Source of the DNA: Chlorella sorokiniana
Taxonomy: Eukaryota; Chlorophyta; Trebouxiophyceae; Chlorellales; Chlorellaceae
DNA length: 64,000 nt
Assembly: GCA_025917655.1 (NCBI GenBank)
Contig: CP084611.1
Coordinates: 3,782,001-3,846,000, forward strand
Reading direction: 5' to 3'
This document shows, piece by piece, positions 12,950 to 25,068 of the stretch. A program made the translations under genes and the position numbers. Every line of letters begins with the position of its first letter. Position 1 is the stretch's first letter. Below the pieces are notes generated by a model. It had not been told where the DNA came from. It searched no databases and saw only the letters and a list, made by a program, of their open reading frames with translations.

Positions 12950-15900
12950 CTACTGCTTCTGGGCGCCGCGGACATGGGTGGTGCGCCCACTTGCACCCGC
13001 CAGCTGTCGGTACATGCTCAGCCGCGCCGTGCTTGCTAAAGACTGCTGCCGCTGCTGCGTGGGGACACCCTTCCTGCCAGCAGCCGAGTGGCTCCATGAC
13101 GCAGCCGAACGCTGCGCCCCCTGCAGCGTCCCCCCACAGCTTTCCCCCTCTGCCCCAGGCTGTACCTCTGGCCCGCCGGGCATGGAGGCACCCTTGCCGG
13201 CGCGAGGCTTGAGCGGCGCGCGCGCGGCACGGCCCAGTGAGCCGCGGGTTGAGGGCGGCACAGCAGCTGCGTTGCGGGCGGATGCGGTCAGGCTGCTCTT
13301 GAGGCTGGCTGGGTGGGCGTGGCTTGTGCTGGGAGGCGCCGCCAGGCTGGGCAGGCGGTTGGCTGCAGTGGGGTGGCTGGGCGCTGCGGGCTGAGGGTGG
13401 AAGGCGGGGATGAGGCCCCCGCTGCCCTGCACTGGGCAGGGGCAGGAGCAGGGCCGTGGGCCGAGCTGTCCACGACAAGCCAAAATGCGAGTGCAGGCAG
13501 GGGACAGCCTGACCTGCCTTACCTGCTCGGGAGCGTCGTCAGCGCGGGCATGCTGCGGGGCGGCCAAGCGCGCCGCCTTGCTGGCGCTGCTGGGCTCCAC
13601 GCTGACGGCAGGTTCCGATCCAGCCGAGAGGCTGTCGACGGCGGCAAGCCCCGGCGCGGCGACATACGCCTCAACCTCTGACGCTGGCGACTGAGCGGCA
13701 GGCACAGCACGGCCAGGAACGGGGAGGCGCACGGGTCTGAGGAGGGCAATGCTCCCTGGCAAACCAATCGACACGCTGTTGCTGCTGTCATTGGGAGGCG
13801 CCGCAGCGGGCACAGCGTGCGGCGTGCTCCTGCCCTCTGGCTGTGGCTCGCACACCAGGGCTCGCGTGGCGCGTGCTTCCGGGGCCCGTGCTGCTGCTGC
13901 CAGCATTTGCAGTGAGGTGGATGGCAGCGGATGTGGAGTCTGCATCGGGCTTGGCGGCCACTCCCGCTGGCTGGAAGTCGATGCTCTTCATGCGTTGAGG
14001 CCCCACCCCTGCGCCGTGCCCATCCGGCTGCTTGGTGGGCGGGGTCTGCTTCCTTCCCAGCAGCTTGTTCAGCAGAGAGGAGGCAGACCTCGCAATGCCC
14101 GCGCCGTAACTGCTCACTGGCTGCCGCTCGCGCCCTGCTGTGCTGCGCTGCTGCTGCTGCTGCTGCGGCAGCGGCAACCGCGGCGGCGGGGCCTTTGCTG
14201 GGGAGGCCCAGGATGTCGCCTGCAACCCGGCATGCAGCTCCCCAGCGCATGCCTTCGCAGCCCGGGCCGGGTCCGTTGAGCGCACCAAGGCCCCTGCCGC
14301 CACCGGCTGGCCGGGATGCTGCTCTCCCTGCGACTCCCCAGCGGCGCTGCAGATCACAGCCTCCGTCCTGGGTGCCACTGCTGCGGCGGCTGGGTGGGTG
14401 GCCCCTGCCGCCGTGTGGGAGGCTGCCTTGCACAGGGAGGGCAACCGCGATGGAGTTGCCTGCCCACCGGGCAGCCCACGCTCCTGAGCATGCTGCTGCT
14501 GGTGCAGCAGGGGTGGCAGCCCGGCATTGAAGCCCCTGAGGTCAGCAGTGTGAGCCACAGCCCCCCTGCCAGGTTGCCAGGCTGCCCATGGCTCATAGGA
14601 GGGGCAGGCGAGGGCGGAGCGGGAGCAGCGCGCTGGGAAAGGGGAGAGGCAGCCAGGCTCTCGCATGCTCCCTGCAGCAAGCCGCGCAGCAAAGCGTCAG
14701 AAGGACCAGCACGCAAGCCTACCAGCTCCTGTGTGATGATGCAGTGTAGGTGCAGCTAGCGGCGGCTAACCAGAAAATCAGCTTGCTGCTCAGCAGCGCC
14801 GGGAGGCGAAGTGGCTTGCTGTGAAGGGGAGGTGCTCAGCTTGGTGGTTGCCTGGGTGAAGGAATGTGCTGGGCTGGTGCTTCCTGCAACAAAAGCAAAA
14901 GAAACATGACGTGAAAGTCACAAAGCTTGCGACGACATGCATGCAAGCGTAAAGCAGCTGCATACGGCCCATCACAGCTTCACATCAGCAGCAAACGCAC
15001 CCACGCCGCTGCCTCTTGAGGAGGCACTGACAAAGCTGTCATCCTGCACCGTCCCCGCCGCGGAAGTCGGCAGCCGCAGCGACGTGGCAAGGCTGTTCAG
15101 GCCTGCCCCTGCTGCTCGTGTTGCCACGAACGCCGGCTGGTTGCGCACCTCCAGCGCTGAGTCGTTCTCACCGGGGGCAGAGCTGGCCTGGCCCTGGTCT
15201 GCAGCCTCCCCAGTCGACGCGGAGTTGAAGGCTGGAGGAGGCAGGGCCGCCGTCAGCTCTGCTGCCGCCGGTAGGGGCCCGGCTTCTTCCAAGCCGGGCG
15301 TGACGGGGCGGTCAGGGAGGGTGTGTGCCGTGTGGCTCCGGGCTGTGGTAGGCCTTACGGCGGCGACGGGCTCAAGGGCAGCGGCAGCGTTGGAGGCGGT
15401 GGGCGCAAGGGTGGCCGCGATGCTAAGGGCAGGCTGCAGCGAGGCAGCCAGCAGATGCGCGTTGCTGGGGCCCGACAGCAGGGCGCTGAAGCCGCGCACG
15501 CTCTTGGCGCCGTGCAGCGACGCGCGCGGCCGGGCCGCGCTGCCCGGCTGCTGTCGTGGCGGCGAGAACTCAGAGGTGCGCGGAGGTGACGCGGTGGAGG
15601 TGTTGCAGCTGTGCATTGCGATCCATGGGTGGCGCAGCAGCTCAGCCATGCTGGGCCGCTTGCGCGGGTTCTGCAGGAGCACGGAGGGGAGCCCTGGTGA
15701 TGAGCGCAGCATGATCATGGGCAGCACCACAATGCCGAGTGCGAGTCAAGGTCCATCGCTGGCAGGCGGCGCGCAAGCAGCAGGCCGCCGCACCTTGCGC
15801 AGCGCGGCCTGGATGAAGTCGCGGGCCGCCTGCGACACGCCCGGCGGCACCCACGCCTCCTGCCGCCGTATGCACGCGTACGTCTCCTCCCGCGTCTCCC

Positions 15901-16911
15901 GCTCAAAGGGCGGCCGCCCCACCAGCAGCTCGTACGCCAGCACCCCCACCGCCCACACATCCACGGACTGGCTGTACCCCAGCTCGGAGCGCTCCTGCTG
16001 TTTGGGGGACACCAAGGAGCTCAGAGCCGACAGACATGGAGGCTGGGGCGAGCTCCGCCGACTGGTCCGTCCCCAATCCGGGCTGGAGCACCTTACTTGC
16101 AGGCAAGCCACCCCATGCAGCACCCCGTGCATCCCAGCCCGGCCCGGCCCCCGGGGCCCGCCCCACCTTGTTTTCCTCTGGCCGGCTCTTCTCGGGGCAG
16201 AGCAGCACCTCGGGGCTCATGTAGTCCAGCGTGCCCGCCCGCGTCACCGGCCGCTCCTCCCCGCGTTGATGCTCAGCCCAAAGTCGGCCACCTTGATGGC
16301 CCGCCCGCGCCCAGCAGGATGTTCTCGGGCTTGATGTCGCGGTGCAGGATGGAGAGGGCGTGCATGTGGGCCACCGCGTCCATGAACGGCGGCAGCACCT
16401 CCCCCGCCACCACGCGCTCCTTCATCTGCCCCCCGCCCGCTTCAGGTCCTCGTAAAGGTCGCCGCCTGGCCGCGGGCAGGGCGCAGCAGGGGTTGGGATG
16501 CATCGCAAGGGGGCGGCTGATGGCGGAGCTGCTGTGGCGTGCAGCTGTGGTGCCGCCCACACCACACGGCAGCTGTCCGCTCGGCGCCTTCCAGCCTGCC
16601 CGCCCACCCGACGCGAACTCGCAGACCATGAAGACGTGGGTGTCGTCCTCAAAGGCGGCGTGCAGCTGCAGGATGGAGGGGTGGCGCAGCCGCGCGTGCA
16701 GCCGGATCTCGCGCTCCACCTGGTACCAGTTCAGGTCGCTCAGCCGCCGCTTGCTGTACGTCTTCAGCGCCACCACCAGCCCAGACGGCTTGTCCGTGGC
16801 CTGGTACAGCGTGGAGGCCTTGCCCTTGTACAGCTGCTTGGTGAGCGTGAAGTGAGAGAGGGACCTGCGGTGTGGTGGCCCGGCGGGCAGGCGTGGTGCT
16901 CGTCTGTGCAT
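12950..16911 (-). CDS. Aurora-like serine/threonine protein kinase with long disordered C-terminal tail
   Basis: The N-terminal two-fifths is a full kinase domain: ATP lysine in VVALKTYSKRR, catalytic loop LHRDIKPENILL, DFG in VADFGLSIN, activation segment VTRAGTLDYMSPEVL, then SVDVWAVGVLAYELLVGRPPF and a closing NPRKRPSMAELLRHPW. GTLDY and the threonine three residues before that glycine match Aurora kinases; algae also have CALK-type Aurora relatives. The glycine loop is degenerate (LYKGKAST). Kinase exons are about 16911-16606, 16474-16173, 16000-15796 and 15674 downward. The second of these slips frame at three G runs (near 16431, 16305, 16262). The tail is Ala/Ser/Pro-rich with a polyQ tract near 14150. 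I chose ATG 16911; the leader may include an upstream exon. If the acceptor at 14889 is used in phase, a TAG at 14756-14758 could end the protein earlier, and 12950-14700 would be a separate gene. Confidence 0.65.
14147..14166. repeat. CAG/CTG run encoding polyglutamine in the kinase tail
   Basis: Six CTG units on the plus strand, read as consecutive glutamines on the minus strand within the disordered tail. Confidence 0.7.
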
Positions 16912-17599
16912 CAAACCCGAGCCTGTGCTGCTTGGCTCATGCAGCAATCGGTGCCAGCACTACTGCGTGGCTGTTCTGTGATTGAAAATGCCAGCAGACG
17001 GGGCTACAGCGGACAAGCTCGCCACGATGCCACACTGGGACGGTGCAGCTGGTGCCGCGGCAGCCAACCACCGCGTCCTCACCAACAGTCTCCGCTGCGC
17101 TCCATCCCGAGCGGCAGCTCCGGCGACACGTAGATCGTGCGCTCCCCATGTGGCTGTCGGCTCAGGAGTGGAGGATGGTCCGGCAAAAGCGGGCGGACGA
17201 GGGCGCCCATTTGCCGAGGACAACAATGCCCCCTAACTCCCCTTATAGCCCCTTCCAAGGTATCGTCTCCCTTAATGACGGGCTTCCAAGACAAACAAGA
17301 GCGGGAGAGGCTTTACGAGAAGTCATAGACGCAGAGACCATTGTGGGCAGGTTGATTCATTGGTGAACGCTTTGGTGGCATCAGGACGGGCAATTAAAGT
17401 TTGAGCTCGAGCCTTGGCCGGAGGAATGGCAAGTACTGCCTGCACGCAATACATTTGGCACCTGGCAGTTCCAGGGCCTCATCGGGTTGAATTGTTGCTT
17501 ATATCGCGACAATTGTCGTATAAGTCGAGTTTGTGGGACGACTACTAGCGCGGGCCTCTGCGCCTGGCGAACTCTCGCGCAGTCCCTACCGGGACGGAA
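16912..17599. promoter_or_regulatory. divergent 5' region between kinase (-) and methionyl-tRNA synthetase (+)
   Basis: About 690 bases between divergent start codons. The half nearest the synthetase (17230-17560) is less GC-rich than the coding DNA. It contains the imperfect inverted repeat listed separately. No TATA box stands out. An upstream non-coding or leader exon of the kinase could lie at its left edge (16940-17150). Confidence 0.5.
17498..17524. promoter_or_regulatory. imperfect inverted repeat in the divergent promoter
   Basis: CTTATA and TATAAG arms flank the perfect 12-base palindrome CGACAATTGTCG, with a three-base TCG bulge on the left side. It lies about 75 bases before the methionyl-tRNA synthetase ATG. 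A dyad here could be a transcription-factor site; that is inference. Confidence 0.4.
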
Positions 17600-20350
17600 A
17601 TGACCACTGTCATTAAGTCTCCTAGCGCTATGTGGTCACTTCGAGCAACGTCACACCTGAGGGGACTGGCCGTTCCCTCAGCGCGACATGTGGGCTTCGC
17701 TGCTAGTCGCCCTAGACTGCTGCATTGCTCGCCACGAGCTTGTGCAGGAAATGAGAAGCACAATGGCAGCGGCGCTAGCCAGCCATTCACCGTGACCACG
17801 CCCCTGTACTATGTCAACGCTGGTGGGTGGCGGCAGCGCTTCCACGTGCTGCTCTCTGCTTGCCTCGTCCAGCCCGGTCCCTGAGCGCTGCCGGAAGCAT
17901 ATTGCTTTTGCAATTGCCACATGCAGCGCCCCACATGGGCAGCGCGTACCCGACCATAGCCGCCGATGCGGTCGCGCGGTTTGAGCGCCTGCAAGGCCGC
18001 CCCGTCACCTTCATCACCGGCACGGACGAGCACGGCGAGAAGATTGCGCTGGCTGCCGCCAAGCGCGGCATGAGCCCCAAGGAGCACTGCGACGACGTGG
18101 CGGCCAGCTACAAGCAGCTGTGGAAGGAGGTGAGGCCTGCTGCCTCGCCACGGCCCACCCACCGCCTCCATGCAGCTGCCGCGGCTCACCTTGCCTGCCT
18201 TGCCTTGCCTTGCCTTGCCTGCCAGCTCCCGAACCGTCAGCCTCCTGCTGTCCAGCCCAGGCACACCAGCGCCTGTCCTCCCCACCCCCGGTCCCCCCCC
18301 GCAGCTGGACATTGGCTACGACGCCTTCCTGCGCACCACGGACGCGCGGCACGAGGCGCTGGTGCGCGAGGTGCTGGAGCGCGTGTGGCAGCGCGGCGAC
18401 ATCTACAAGGCCGACTACGAGGGCTTCTACTGCGTGGACTGCGAGGAGTACAAGGACGAGGGCGACATGGACGCGGGTGGGCTGCGCAGTCGGCCGCGCC
18501 TGGGCGCTGCTGCGCATGCGCGGGCAGCTGGCGGGGCCCCGGGGGACTGCAAGCGCGCAACGCTGGAGCAGGGCCGCGCACCCTCAGCCTCCGCCAGGTG
18601 CTGAACCTGGCAGCGAGCTGCGCTCCCCTTCCCTGCAGACAAGAACTGCCCCGTGCACCGCAAGCCGTGCGTGCAGCGGCGGGAGGAGAACTACTTCTTT
18701 GCGCTGTCCAGGTACCAGGCGCAGCTGGAGGAGCTGTGCAGCAGCCCAGGTGGGGGCCAGGCAGGCGGGCACCTGCCTGCAGCCACGTGGATGCAGCGAG
18801 AGCGTGCCTGACACGCCAGCTGATGGCTGGCCGGGCGCAGCAAGTGCGGTACCCAGCGTGTCCAGCCGCGCGCCGGCCCCCCCTTCGCCGCAGACTTTGT
18901 GCAGCCCGAGTCGCGGCGGAACGAGGTGCTGGGGTGGGTGCGCGAGGGGGTGCGCGACTTCTCCATATCTCGGGCGGCGGTGGAGTGGGGCATCCCCATA
19001 CCGCGCGACCCGCAGCAGACCGTGTACGTCTGGTTTGACGCGCTCAACGGATACCTGTCGGGTGGGTGGCGGGCTGCAGGGTTGGGGGTGGGCTGCCCGG
19101 GCGCTGGCAGCACATTGCAGCGCGAGAAGGCAGCGCGCGTGGCCCTTGCGGCGGCTCACCCCTGGCCCGCGAGCCCCCTGCCTGCCTGCCCCCTGCCCTT
19201 GCGCAGGCCTGTTCCCCGACGGCACGCAGCCCGATGCGTCCCCGAGGCGCTGCGCTCCGCTGGCTGGCCCGCCTCGCTGCACATCATCGGCAAGGACATC
19301 CTGCGCTTCCACGCCGTCTACTGGCCCGCCATGCTGCTGTCGGCGGGGCTGCCGCCGCCGCGCCGCGTCTACGGCCACGGCTTCCTCACCAAGGACGGCC
19401 TGAAGATGGGCAAGAGCCTGGGCAACGTGCTGGAGCCGCGGGCGCTGGTGGCCGCCACGGCGCCGACGCAGTGCGCTTCTACTTCCTGCGCGAAATCGTG
19501 TTTGGCCAGGTGGGCGGCGCGCACCCTCATGCCGGCCAGGCAGGCCCCTTTACTTGGCTGGCCACCGCCCGCCCGCAAGCCCGCGTGGGCGGCCCTCCAG
19601 CCCTGAAACCGCTGCGAGCGATGCCCTAGAGCAGCCTCACAAATTCCTCCCACTTGCTGAGCCCCAGAGCAGCCTGACAGCCTCCTGCCACTCGCTCAGC
19701 CCCAGGGCAGCAGGACAACCCCCCATTCCACCTCCCTTCCTGGCGCCGCTGCAGGACGGCGACTTCAGCGAGGAGCGCTTCCGCAACATCGTCAACGCCA
19801 GCCTGGCCAACGACGTGGGCAACCTGCTCAACCGCACCCTCAACCTGCTGAAGAAGAACTGCGGGGGCAGGTGCCGCTGGACACGGCCGACCTGCCCGCC
19901 GACCACCCGCTGCGCGCGCTGGCCGCGGACAGGGCGCCGGCCGTGGCCGCCGCCTTCCGCCGCCTGCGCTTCGACCAGGCCTGCGAGGCTGCGCTGGCCA
20001 TCAGCGGCCGGGGCAACCAGTACCTGGAGGAGACGGCGCCGTGGACCGCGTTCAAGAAGGGCAGCGAGGAGGAGAAGGCGGAGGCGGCGGCGGTGCTGGC
20101 GGCGGTACTGGAGGCGGTACGCATCGTGGCGGTGCTGCTGTCGCCCGTCACCCCCGCCCTCTCCTCACGCATCTACCGCCAGCTGGGCCTCTCGGCGGAG
20201 CAGTACGCGGAGCTGACCTGGGCGGACACGGAGTGGGGAGGGCTGCGGCAGGGGCACGCCACGCCGCCGCCTCAGCCCGTTATGGCGCGGCTGGAGGGAG
20301 AGCTGGTGTGCGAGGCGGCGGGGGCAGCCCCTGTCGCCGCACAGGCGTGA
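17600..20350 (+). CDS. methionyl-tRNA synthetase, organellar type
   Basis: This enzyme charges tRNA-Met with methionine. The class I signatures are present: APHMGSAYP (HIGH motif) right after TPLYYVNA, ITGTDEHGEKI, a single cysteine pair module (YCVDCEEYKDE, then KNCPVHRKPC), VYVWFDALNGY, HIIGKDILRFH and KMGKSLGN (KMSKS motif). The bacterial/organelle-type order and the KMGKS variant match plant chloroplast/mitochondrial MetRS (Arabidopsis OVA3). A 54-residue Ser/Arg/Ala-rich leader before the catalytic fold looks like a transit peptide. Exons are about 17600-17820, 17925-18128, 18305-18476, 18639-18750, 18894-19060, 19207-19510 and 19755-20350. Frame slips occur near 19240, 19460 (before DAVRFYFLREI) and 19865, next to G or C runs. 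Start ATG 17600 gives the full leader. Confidence 0.93.
18189..18223. repeat. TGCCT pentanucleotide microsatellite
   Basis: About six near-perfect CCTTG/TGCCT units in the second intron of the methionyl-tRNA synthetase gene. Confidence 0.85.
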
Positions 20351-20897
20351 CGAGCGTCTCCCGGCTGCACCCCCTTGGCATTCCTTGCTGCTTGTCCATG
20401 TCCCGTGCTCTCCTCCAGTGCCTCACTGCTCTCCCATACTGCTGAATCGTACTGTCTCTTCTTTGTTGTTACCATGGGTTGAGCCCTTGAGATGCGCAAC
20501 ACCTTGCAAACGAACCTACAACACCTGTGCAAGGAGAGAGGGCCTCGGAGAAGCATTTGAGCAGAGGAATGGGTGGCATAGGATTGAAGGCATGGCCACT
20601 CTCAGGTCGAGTTGGGCATGGGCGCTCGGGTAGAAGGTACAGAATATTGGACGGCTCGCAGGGAGAGCGGTCCTCAGTCGCCGAGCGCCGCAGTAGGAGG
20701 GGAAAATGCTGTTGCTGGGAATACATGTGGAAAGACTGGAGGCGACCGAGGTGGAACCAGAAATGGCAGGCATGAGTTTTTGTCCGGCAGCGCAGTTAAA
20801 CGGTGCTCGAGCTGCTGGGCAAGGGAAAAGGGAGCGATTGCGTGATCTGATATCACAATCAAATGGAGACAATGCGAGCCGATCAGTAACACCGCTG
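20351..20897. other. convergent 3' region, methionyl-tRNA synthetase / TTM gene
   Basis: A mixed-composition stretch between converging genes. The minus-strand reading frame stays open from the TTM gene down to 20516. Codon choice there abandons the GC-ending pattern of the real exons, so I treat it as 3' UTR. I see no TGTAA on either strand. Confidence 0.5.
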
Positions 20898-23800
20898 CTA
20901 TGACAAGGGCCGTGCCGCCGCAGCGCCAGCGCCCCGGCCCTGCTCATCAGGAGGGTTGCTGCGATGCCTCCTGCCAGTGCGCCGGCTGCGACCAAGGCCA
21001 GGGGCGGTAGGCCGCCCACACCAGCCGCATCGAGGCCGCATAGCCGGCGCCAGCCAGGCGCCGCCGGCCGTTGCTGCTGCGCCGCCGCCTGCCCTTGCGA
21101 CTGCGGCAACAATCGCGGCGCGGCACCCAGCCCGCTTTGCGACAGGCTGATCTGCAGCGCCAGCTCCTCCAGCTGGTTGCTCAGCTGCTGCTGGCCCTGT
21201 ACCAGCTTGGCAACCTGGGCCTCCAGCGCCCGCGGGCTCGCCGACTTGCTGCCGTTGCGAGTGCCGGGCGGGTCGTCAGGCGAGCGCGCGCCGCTACGGT
21301 TGCCCGCCCCCTCAAAGCCCGAGCCCGTGGTGCGCATGGAGGGCGGGGCGTGGCCGTTGATGTATAGCGGGGCGCTGCCCTGCTGCGAGGGAGGAGCGCC
21401 GCTCAGGCTGGGCGGCCCGGCCGGCGCCTCGGCAATCTGCTGGCTTAACAGGCCGCTGCCGCGCTGGCTGGCGCTTGACAGAGGGCGGTCGGGAGAGGTG
21501 AGGCGCATGGTGGTACTAGGGGCTGCAAGGGGGTGGGTCGCAAGCACGAAAGGGTTGAATAAATCAGGAAGCAAGAGGAACACGTTGGCGCCTTGCAGCT
21601 GGACCCCAGCCCGTTCCAGGCAGTGCAAGCACGCGGCAGACAGAAGCACGGCGTCCCCTCACCCGAGGTCGACAGCTGCAGTGCGCCTGGCGGCAGCTGG
21701 AACCCGGTCTGGCGGTTGAACGCGGCGCTGCCCCAGTGCGGCGACGTGCCGCGGCTCAGGCTTCCCACCACACTCTCATCTATCAGCGGCTCGCCATTGA
21801 CTGCAAAGCGCCGCTTGAGGTCCTCGGTGACCGTTTGGAAGGACTGCACGTGCGGGGGGCCAAGCAGCGGCGTTGAGTTGAGCGGCCACCCGGGTTGGAC
21901 ACTCTGCCACCCAGCAGCACACCCTTGGCCGCCCTTGATTCAGCCGTGCCCCCCTCCCCCTCCGTGTCGCCGCCCACCTCTGTCAGGTGCCCGATCTGGA
22001 CCAGCTCGATGTAGGAGTGGGGGATGTAGGAGCCCTCCAGGCCCAGGCGGCGCCCCACCTCCTCCACCACCGCCCGGTCCTTGCCCTGCACCTGCGTGTA
22101 CACCCGCTCCATGCCCTCGATGTAGTCCAGCTTGACCAGCACGCTGGAAGTGGAAGTCCAGGGACAGACGGGGTCGATGTAAGAGGGGGGGGTGTGCTCA
22201 AGGCTGGGCATCCTCCTGCTCAAGGTCACCAAGTGGCAAGTGCCCCGCAATCCCGTCACTGTCCAGCACCCAGCAGCGGCTGCCGGCTCACTTGCTGTCC
22301 GAGAAGACCTCCGAGGTGCGACGCATGATGGTGCCAATCTCGTAGCCCAGCGCCATGAGGCCGCCCAGGATGCGCACCGGAACCTCAAACGTGACGCGCG
22401 GAGAGATGATGAAGTGGCCCTGCGGGTGGCCCAGCACACCGCTTGATGGATGGGCAGCCAAAGGCAGGGGAGCCGCGCGAGTGACCTGGAGTGCGCAGAG
22501 CACTGGCCTGCAACCATGAACTCAGCTGCCCGGTCGCGCCCCCCCAAGCACCCTCAGCCTCACCTCCACAACCCACTCCTCGAACATGAGGTTGTAGCGG
22601 CCATCGCGGTAGCGCATGCGCAGCCAGGACTGGCAGGTGTCCGGGTCCTCCCCGGCGGCACCAGGTAGATGTCGTACGTCTCGCTCTCCCGCGGCTTCAC
22701 CGTGTAGTCGGGCTGGGGGTGGAGACATGAAGGGCGGGGAGGGGCAGGGTTGCCACGGCTTCCAGGCAGGGGAGCAGGCCTGGCGGCGGTGCTGGAACAT
22801 GGTAGCACGAGGTGAGGGTGAGCCGCACATTCTGCCGCTCCACGCAAGCCAGCCTCCGCCCGCCTACGCACCTGCAGCACCCTGCACACGTCCTCCTTGG
22901 CCACCCTGCGCGCCGACTTGAGGATGTAGGTGGGCGACATGAAGCCCGAGAAGGGGTTGAAGGTGTTGTAGACGCGCAGGTGGGCGGCCTTGAGGTCGGG
23001 CTCGATGAACGCCTTGTACATGGGGTACACAGTGTCGGAGATCTGCACAGCGTGCACAGCACGCGCAGCGCACACAGCACGGGTCAGAAAGGCACAGCGG
23101 AGGCCGCCGCACCACCCAGGGTGGCCGGGCTGCACCAGCAGGCGGGCCTGTTGCTCCTGGCCACCACCCTGCTCTGGCCCACCCTGGCAGCCAGGCGCAT
23201 CGCACCTGCTGGATGATCTCCTCGGGCGCCTGCCCTGAGCGGTTGATGTCGCGCAGCACTCGCTTGACCAGGTCGAAGTGCACGCCGCCGGTGATGGACA
23301 CGCGCAGGTCCAGCTGCAGGCCGCACGGGGACGTAACGTAACTATTTAACATGCAGCTGCGGGTCACGGCACGCTTCGCATGCACTGCTGCCGGAGCTGG
23401 TGGGCCACTGTAGCAGCAGGGGCCTTGGGCGGGCGCGGCTGGCAGCGCACCTGGGGGCGCAGGCGGGAGTTGAGGGCGTAGATGCCCTCCAGGACCACCA
23501 CGCGGCTCTCCGGGACGGGCACAGTGCGGTAGCCCACACGCCGGCTCTCCTTGAAGTCGTAGATGGGCACCTGGCGTCGTCAACAGGATCGACCAAGCAG
23601 AACAGGCACAGCATCAGCACGTTGTGCATGTGCAGTAGGTGCTGGCCAACGCGGATCGTGAATGCTGCCCTGGTCGCCACCGGCTCCCCACCTGCGCTGG
23701 CCGCCCCTCCTTCAGGTCCTTGATGTTCGCCAGCAGCGTGTCGTAGTCGGTGATGCGCGGGTCTGTGCATGGATGGGAGCGCCGGTATCAGTGGGCACAG

Positions 23801-24477
23801 CAGGGCTAGCCACCCGGAGCAGGGGGCATGCCTGAGGCGCACGTGTGCATGGCCCCAGCCAGCCCCGCTGTCTCACCATCAAAGTTCCCATCGATGACCT
23901 TGGTGCCGTCGTTGTAGTTGTCCATCGAGAGCAGGGCGCAGCTGGGAATGAACGACTGGATCTTTTCGGAGAAGGCCGTCTTGCCGGAGCCAGAGGGCCC
24001 CGCCAGACCCACCTGCAAGCGCATGAAGCAAGCGTCCCTTGCGGTAGAGGGTGCATGGATAGCACGCTGCAGCATGCACGCTCGACAGCTGCGCAGGCAA
24101 CCTTGTGGGATAGCCCACCAGCAGGTGGTCAACCCGCCTAGCGGCGGGTCAAGGCGCGCACCAAGATGGTGTCTTTGTTGTGCTGGGTGAGCAGCTGAAT
24201 GGCTCGAATGAACATGAAGAAGCCCTTGTCGAATGAGAACTCAGTCTCCAGTGGCTTGATGGAGTAGCGCGTGGTGCCATCGGGTTGCTTGAGCCTCACG
24301 ACCTCTAGCTGGTCTTTCAGAAGCGTCTGCTTCTGCAGCAGCAAATAACCCGCAGTGCATTGGCCCAGGCCGTCACTGCATGGCGCACTGATTCGAACCC
24401 GCGGCCCTCCTGCGCGGCCGGCCGGCATCCGGCAACGCGCTCACCTTGTCCCTCTTCTGCCCTGGGACGTCAATCAT
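20898..24477 (-). CDS. TTM: TTM1/TTM2-like protein: uridine-kinase-like P-loop domain + CYTH domain + C-terminal membrane anchor
   Basis: Plant TTM1/TTM2 join a uridine-kinase-like NTPase to a CYTH tunnel domain, hydrolyse pyrophosphate, and are anchored to the mitochondrial outer membrane by a C-terminal helix. All parts are visible in order: short exon MIDVPGQKRDK, P-loop VGLAGPSGSGKTAFSEKI, IYDFKESRRVGYRTV and VVVLEGIYALNSRLRPQ, LDLRVSITGGVHFDLVKRV, CYTH core (CQSWLRMRYRDGRYNLMFEE and RVTFEVPVRILGGLMALGY), YIEGMERVYTQVQGKDR, a Gln/Leu-rich coiled coil (VQGQQQLSNQLEELAL), then hydrophobic LPPLALVAAGALAGGIAATL. About twelve exons. One frame slip lies at GGGG near 22650. The stop is uncertain: codon usage supports TAG at 20898-20900 in a neighbouring frame, although the current frame stays open to 20516. 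Start ATG is at 24475-24477. Confidence 0.85.
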
Positions 24478-25068
24478 GCGCGCGTGACCGCGAGAACCCT
24501 CCTCCCGGGCCATCGCGTTGGTGGTTGCTGAAGAGGGAGGGCAGGCGGCCTAATGGGAGCCCATTAGGGCCAGGCAGTCCACGATGAGACAGCGGCCGGT
24601 CAGGCACGGCCGTTGGTAAAGAGGGGGACAGCATGCTGGCGGCGCGGTCCCAGCACAGCGGCTGCTGTGCTCCCCTCATGCTGCACCCTCCATGCATGCA
24701 GCTGGTCCTCCACGACACTTTGTGGAGCTCCATGCAACCCTGTTCTACTTCTTTCAGGACAGGCCTACAATGATTGATTGGTGAGCATGAGACTCCAGAG
24801 CGGCGTCAGCTGTCAGCGGCACTGGCCGTCGCCCGCTCTGCGCTGCAGTTAATCGGTGGATATTGCTGCATCGCAATGGCAGCTGAGTATCTTATATCTT
24901 CAGCCAGCACTTCCGTGGTCCACACCAGGTTGGCTGGATGCTCGCAGAGTCAGGCTGTCCGCCAGCTGCCGCCACCCTGCCGCCACGCTGCCTGCGCCAT
25001 GAAGGCGCTCCGATTGAGCCTGAGGCATCGCTCTAGGGACTCTTGTCCACCATCGCATCGTAAACTTC
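24478..25068. promoter_or_regulatory. divergent 5' region between TTM gene (-) and CRAL-TRIO gene (+)
   Basis: About 590 bases between divergent ATGs. It is less GC-rich toward the CRAL-TRIO gene (TATTGCTGCATCGC, TATCTTATATCTTC near 24890), the likely core promoter side. No open frame fits a gene. Confidence 0.5.

Noticed and set aside
15080-16850. Long plus-strand frames opposite the kinase exons
   Set aside because: They mirror GC-rich coding DNA on the minus strand, where all kinase motifs lie.
18189-18223. TGCCT repeat as a regulatory element
   Set aside because: A simple microsatellite inside an intron; nothing links it to function.
20516-20897. In-frame extension of the TTM protein past its membrane helix
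   Set aside because: Codon third positions lose their GC preference right after the helix, and plant TTM1/2 end soon after the anchor; treated as 3' UTR.
24366-24444. tRNA-like T-arm (GGGTTCGAATC followed by AGTGCGCCA) on the minus strand in the first TTM intron
   Set aside because: The T-stem does not pair, and no matching 5' acceptor strand or D-arm lies upstream; at most a chance match or a decayed tRNA fragment.
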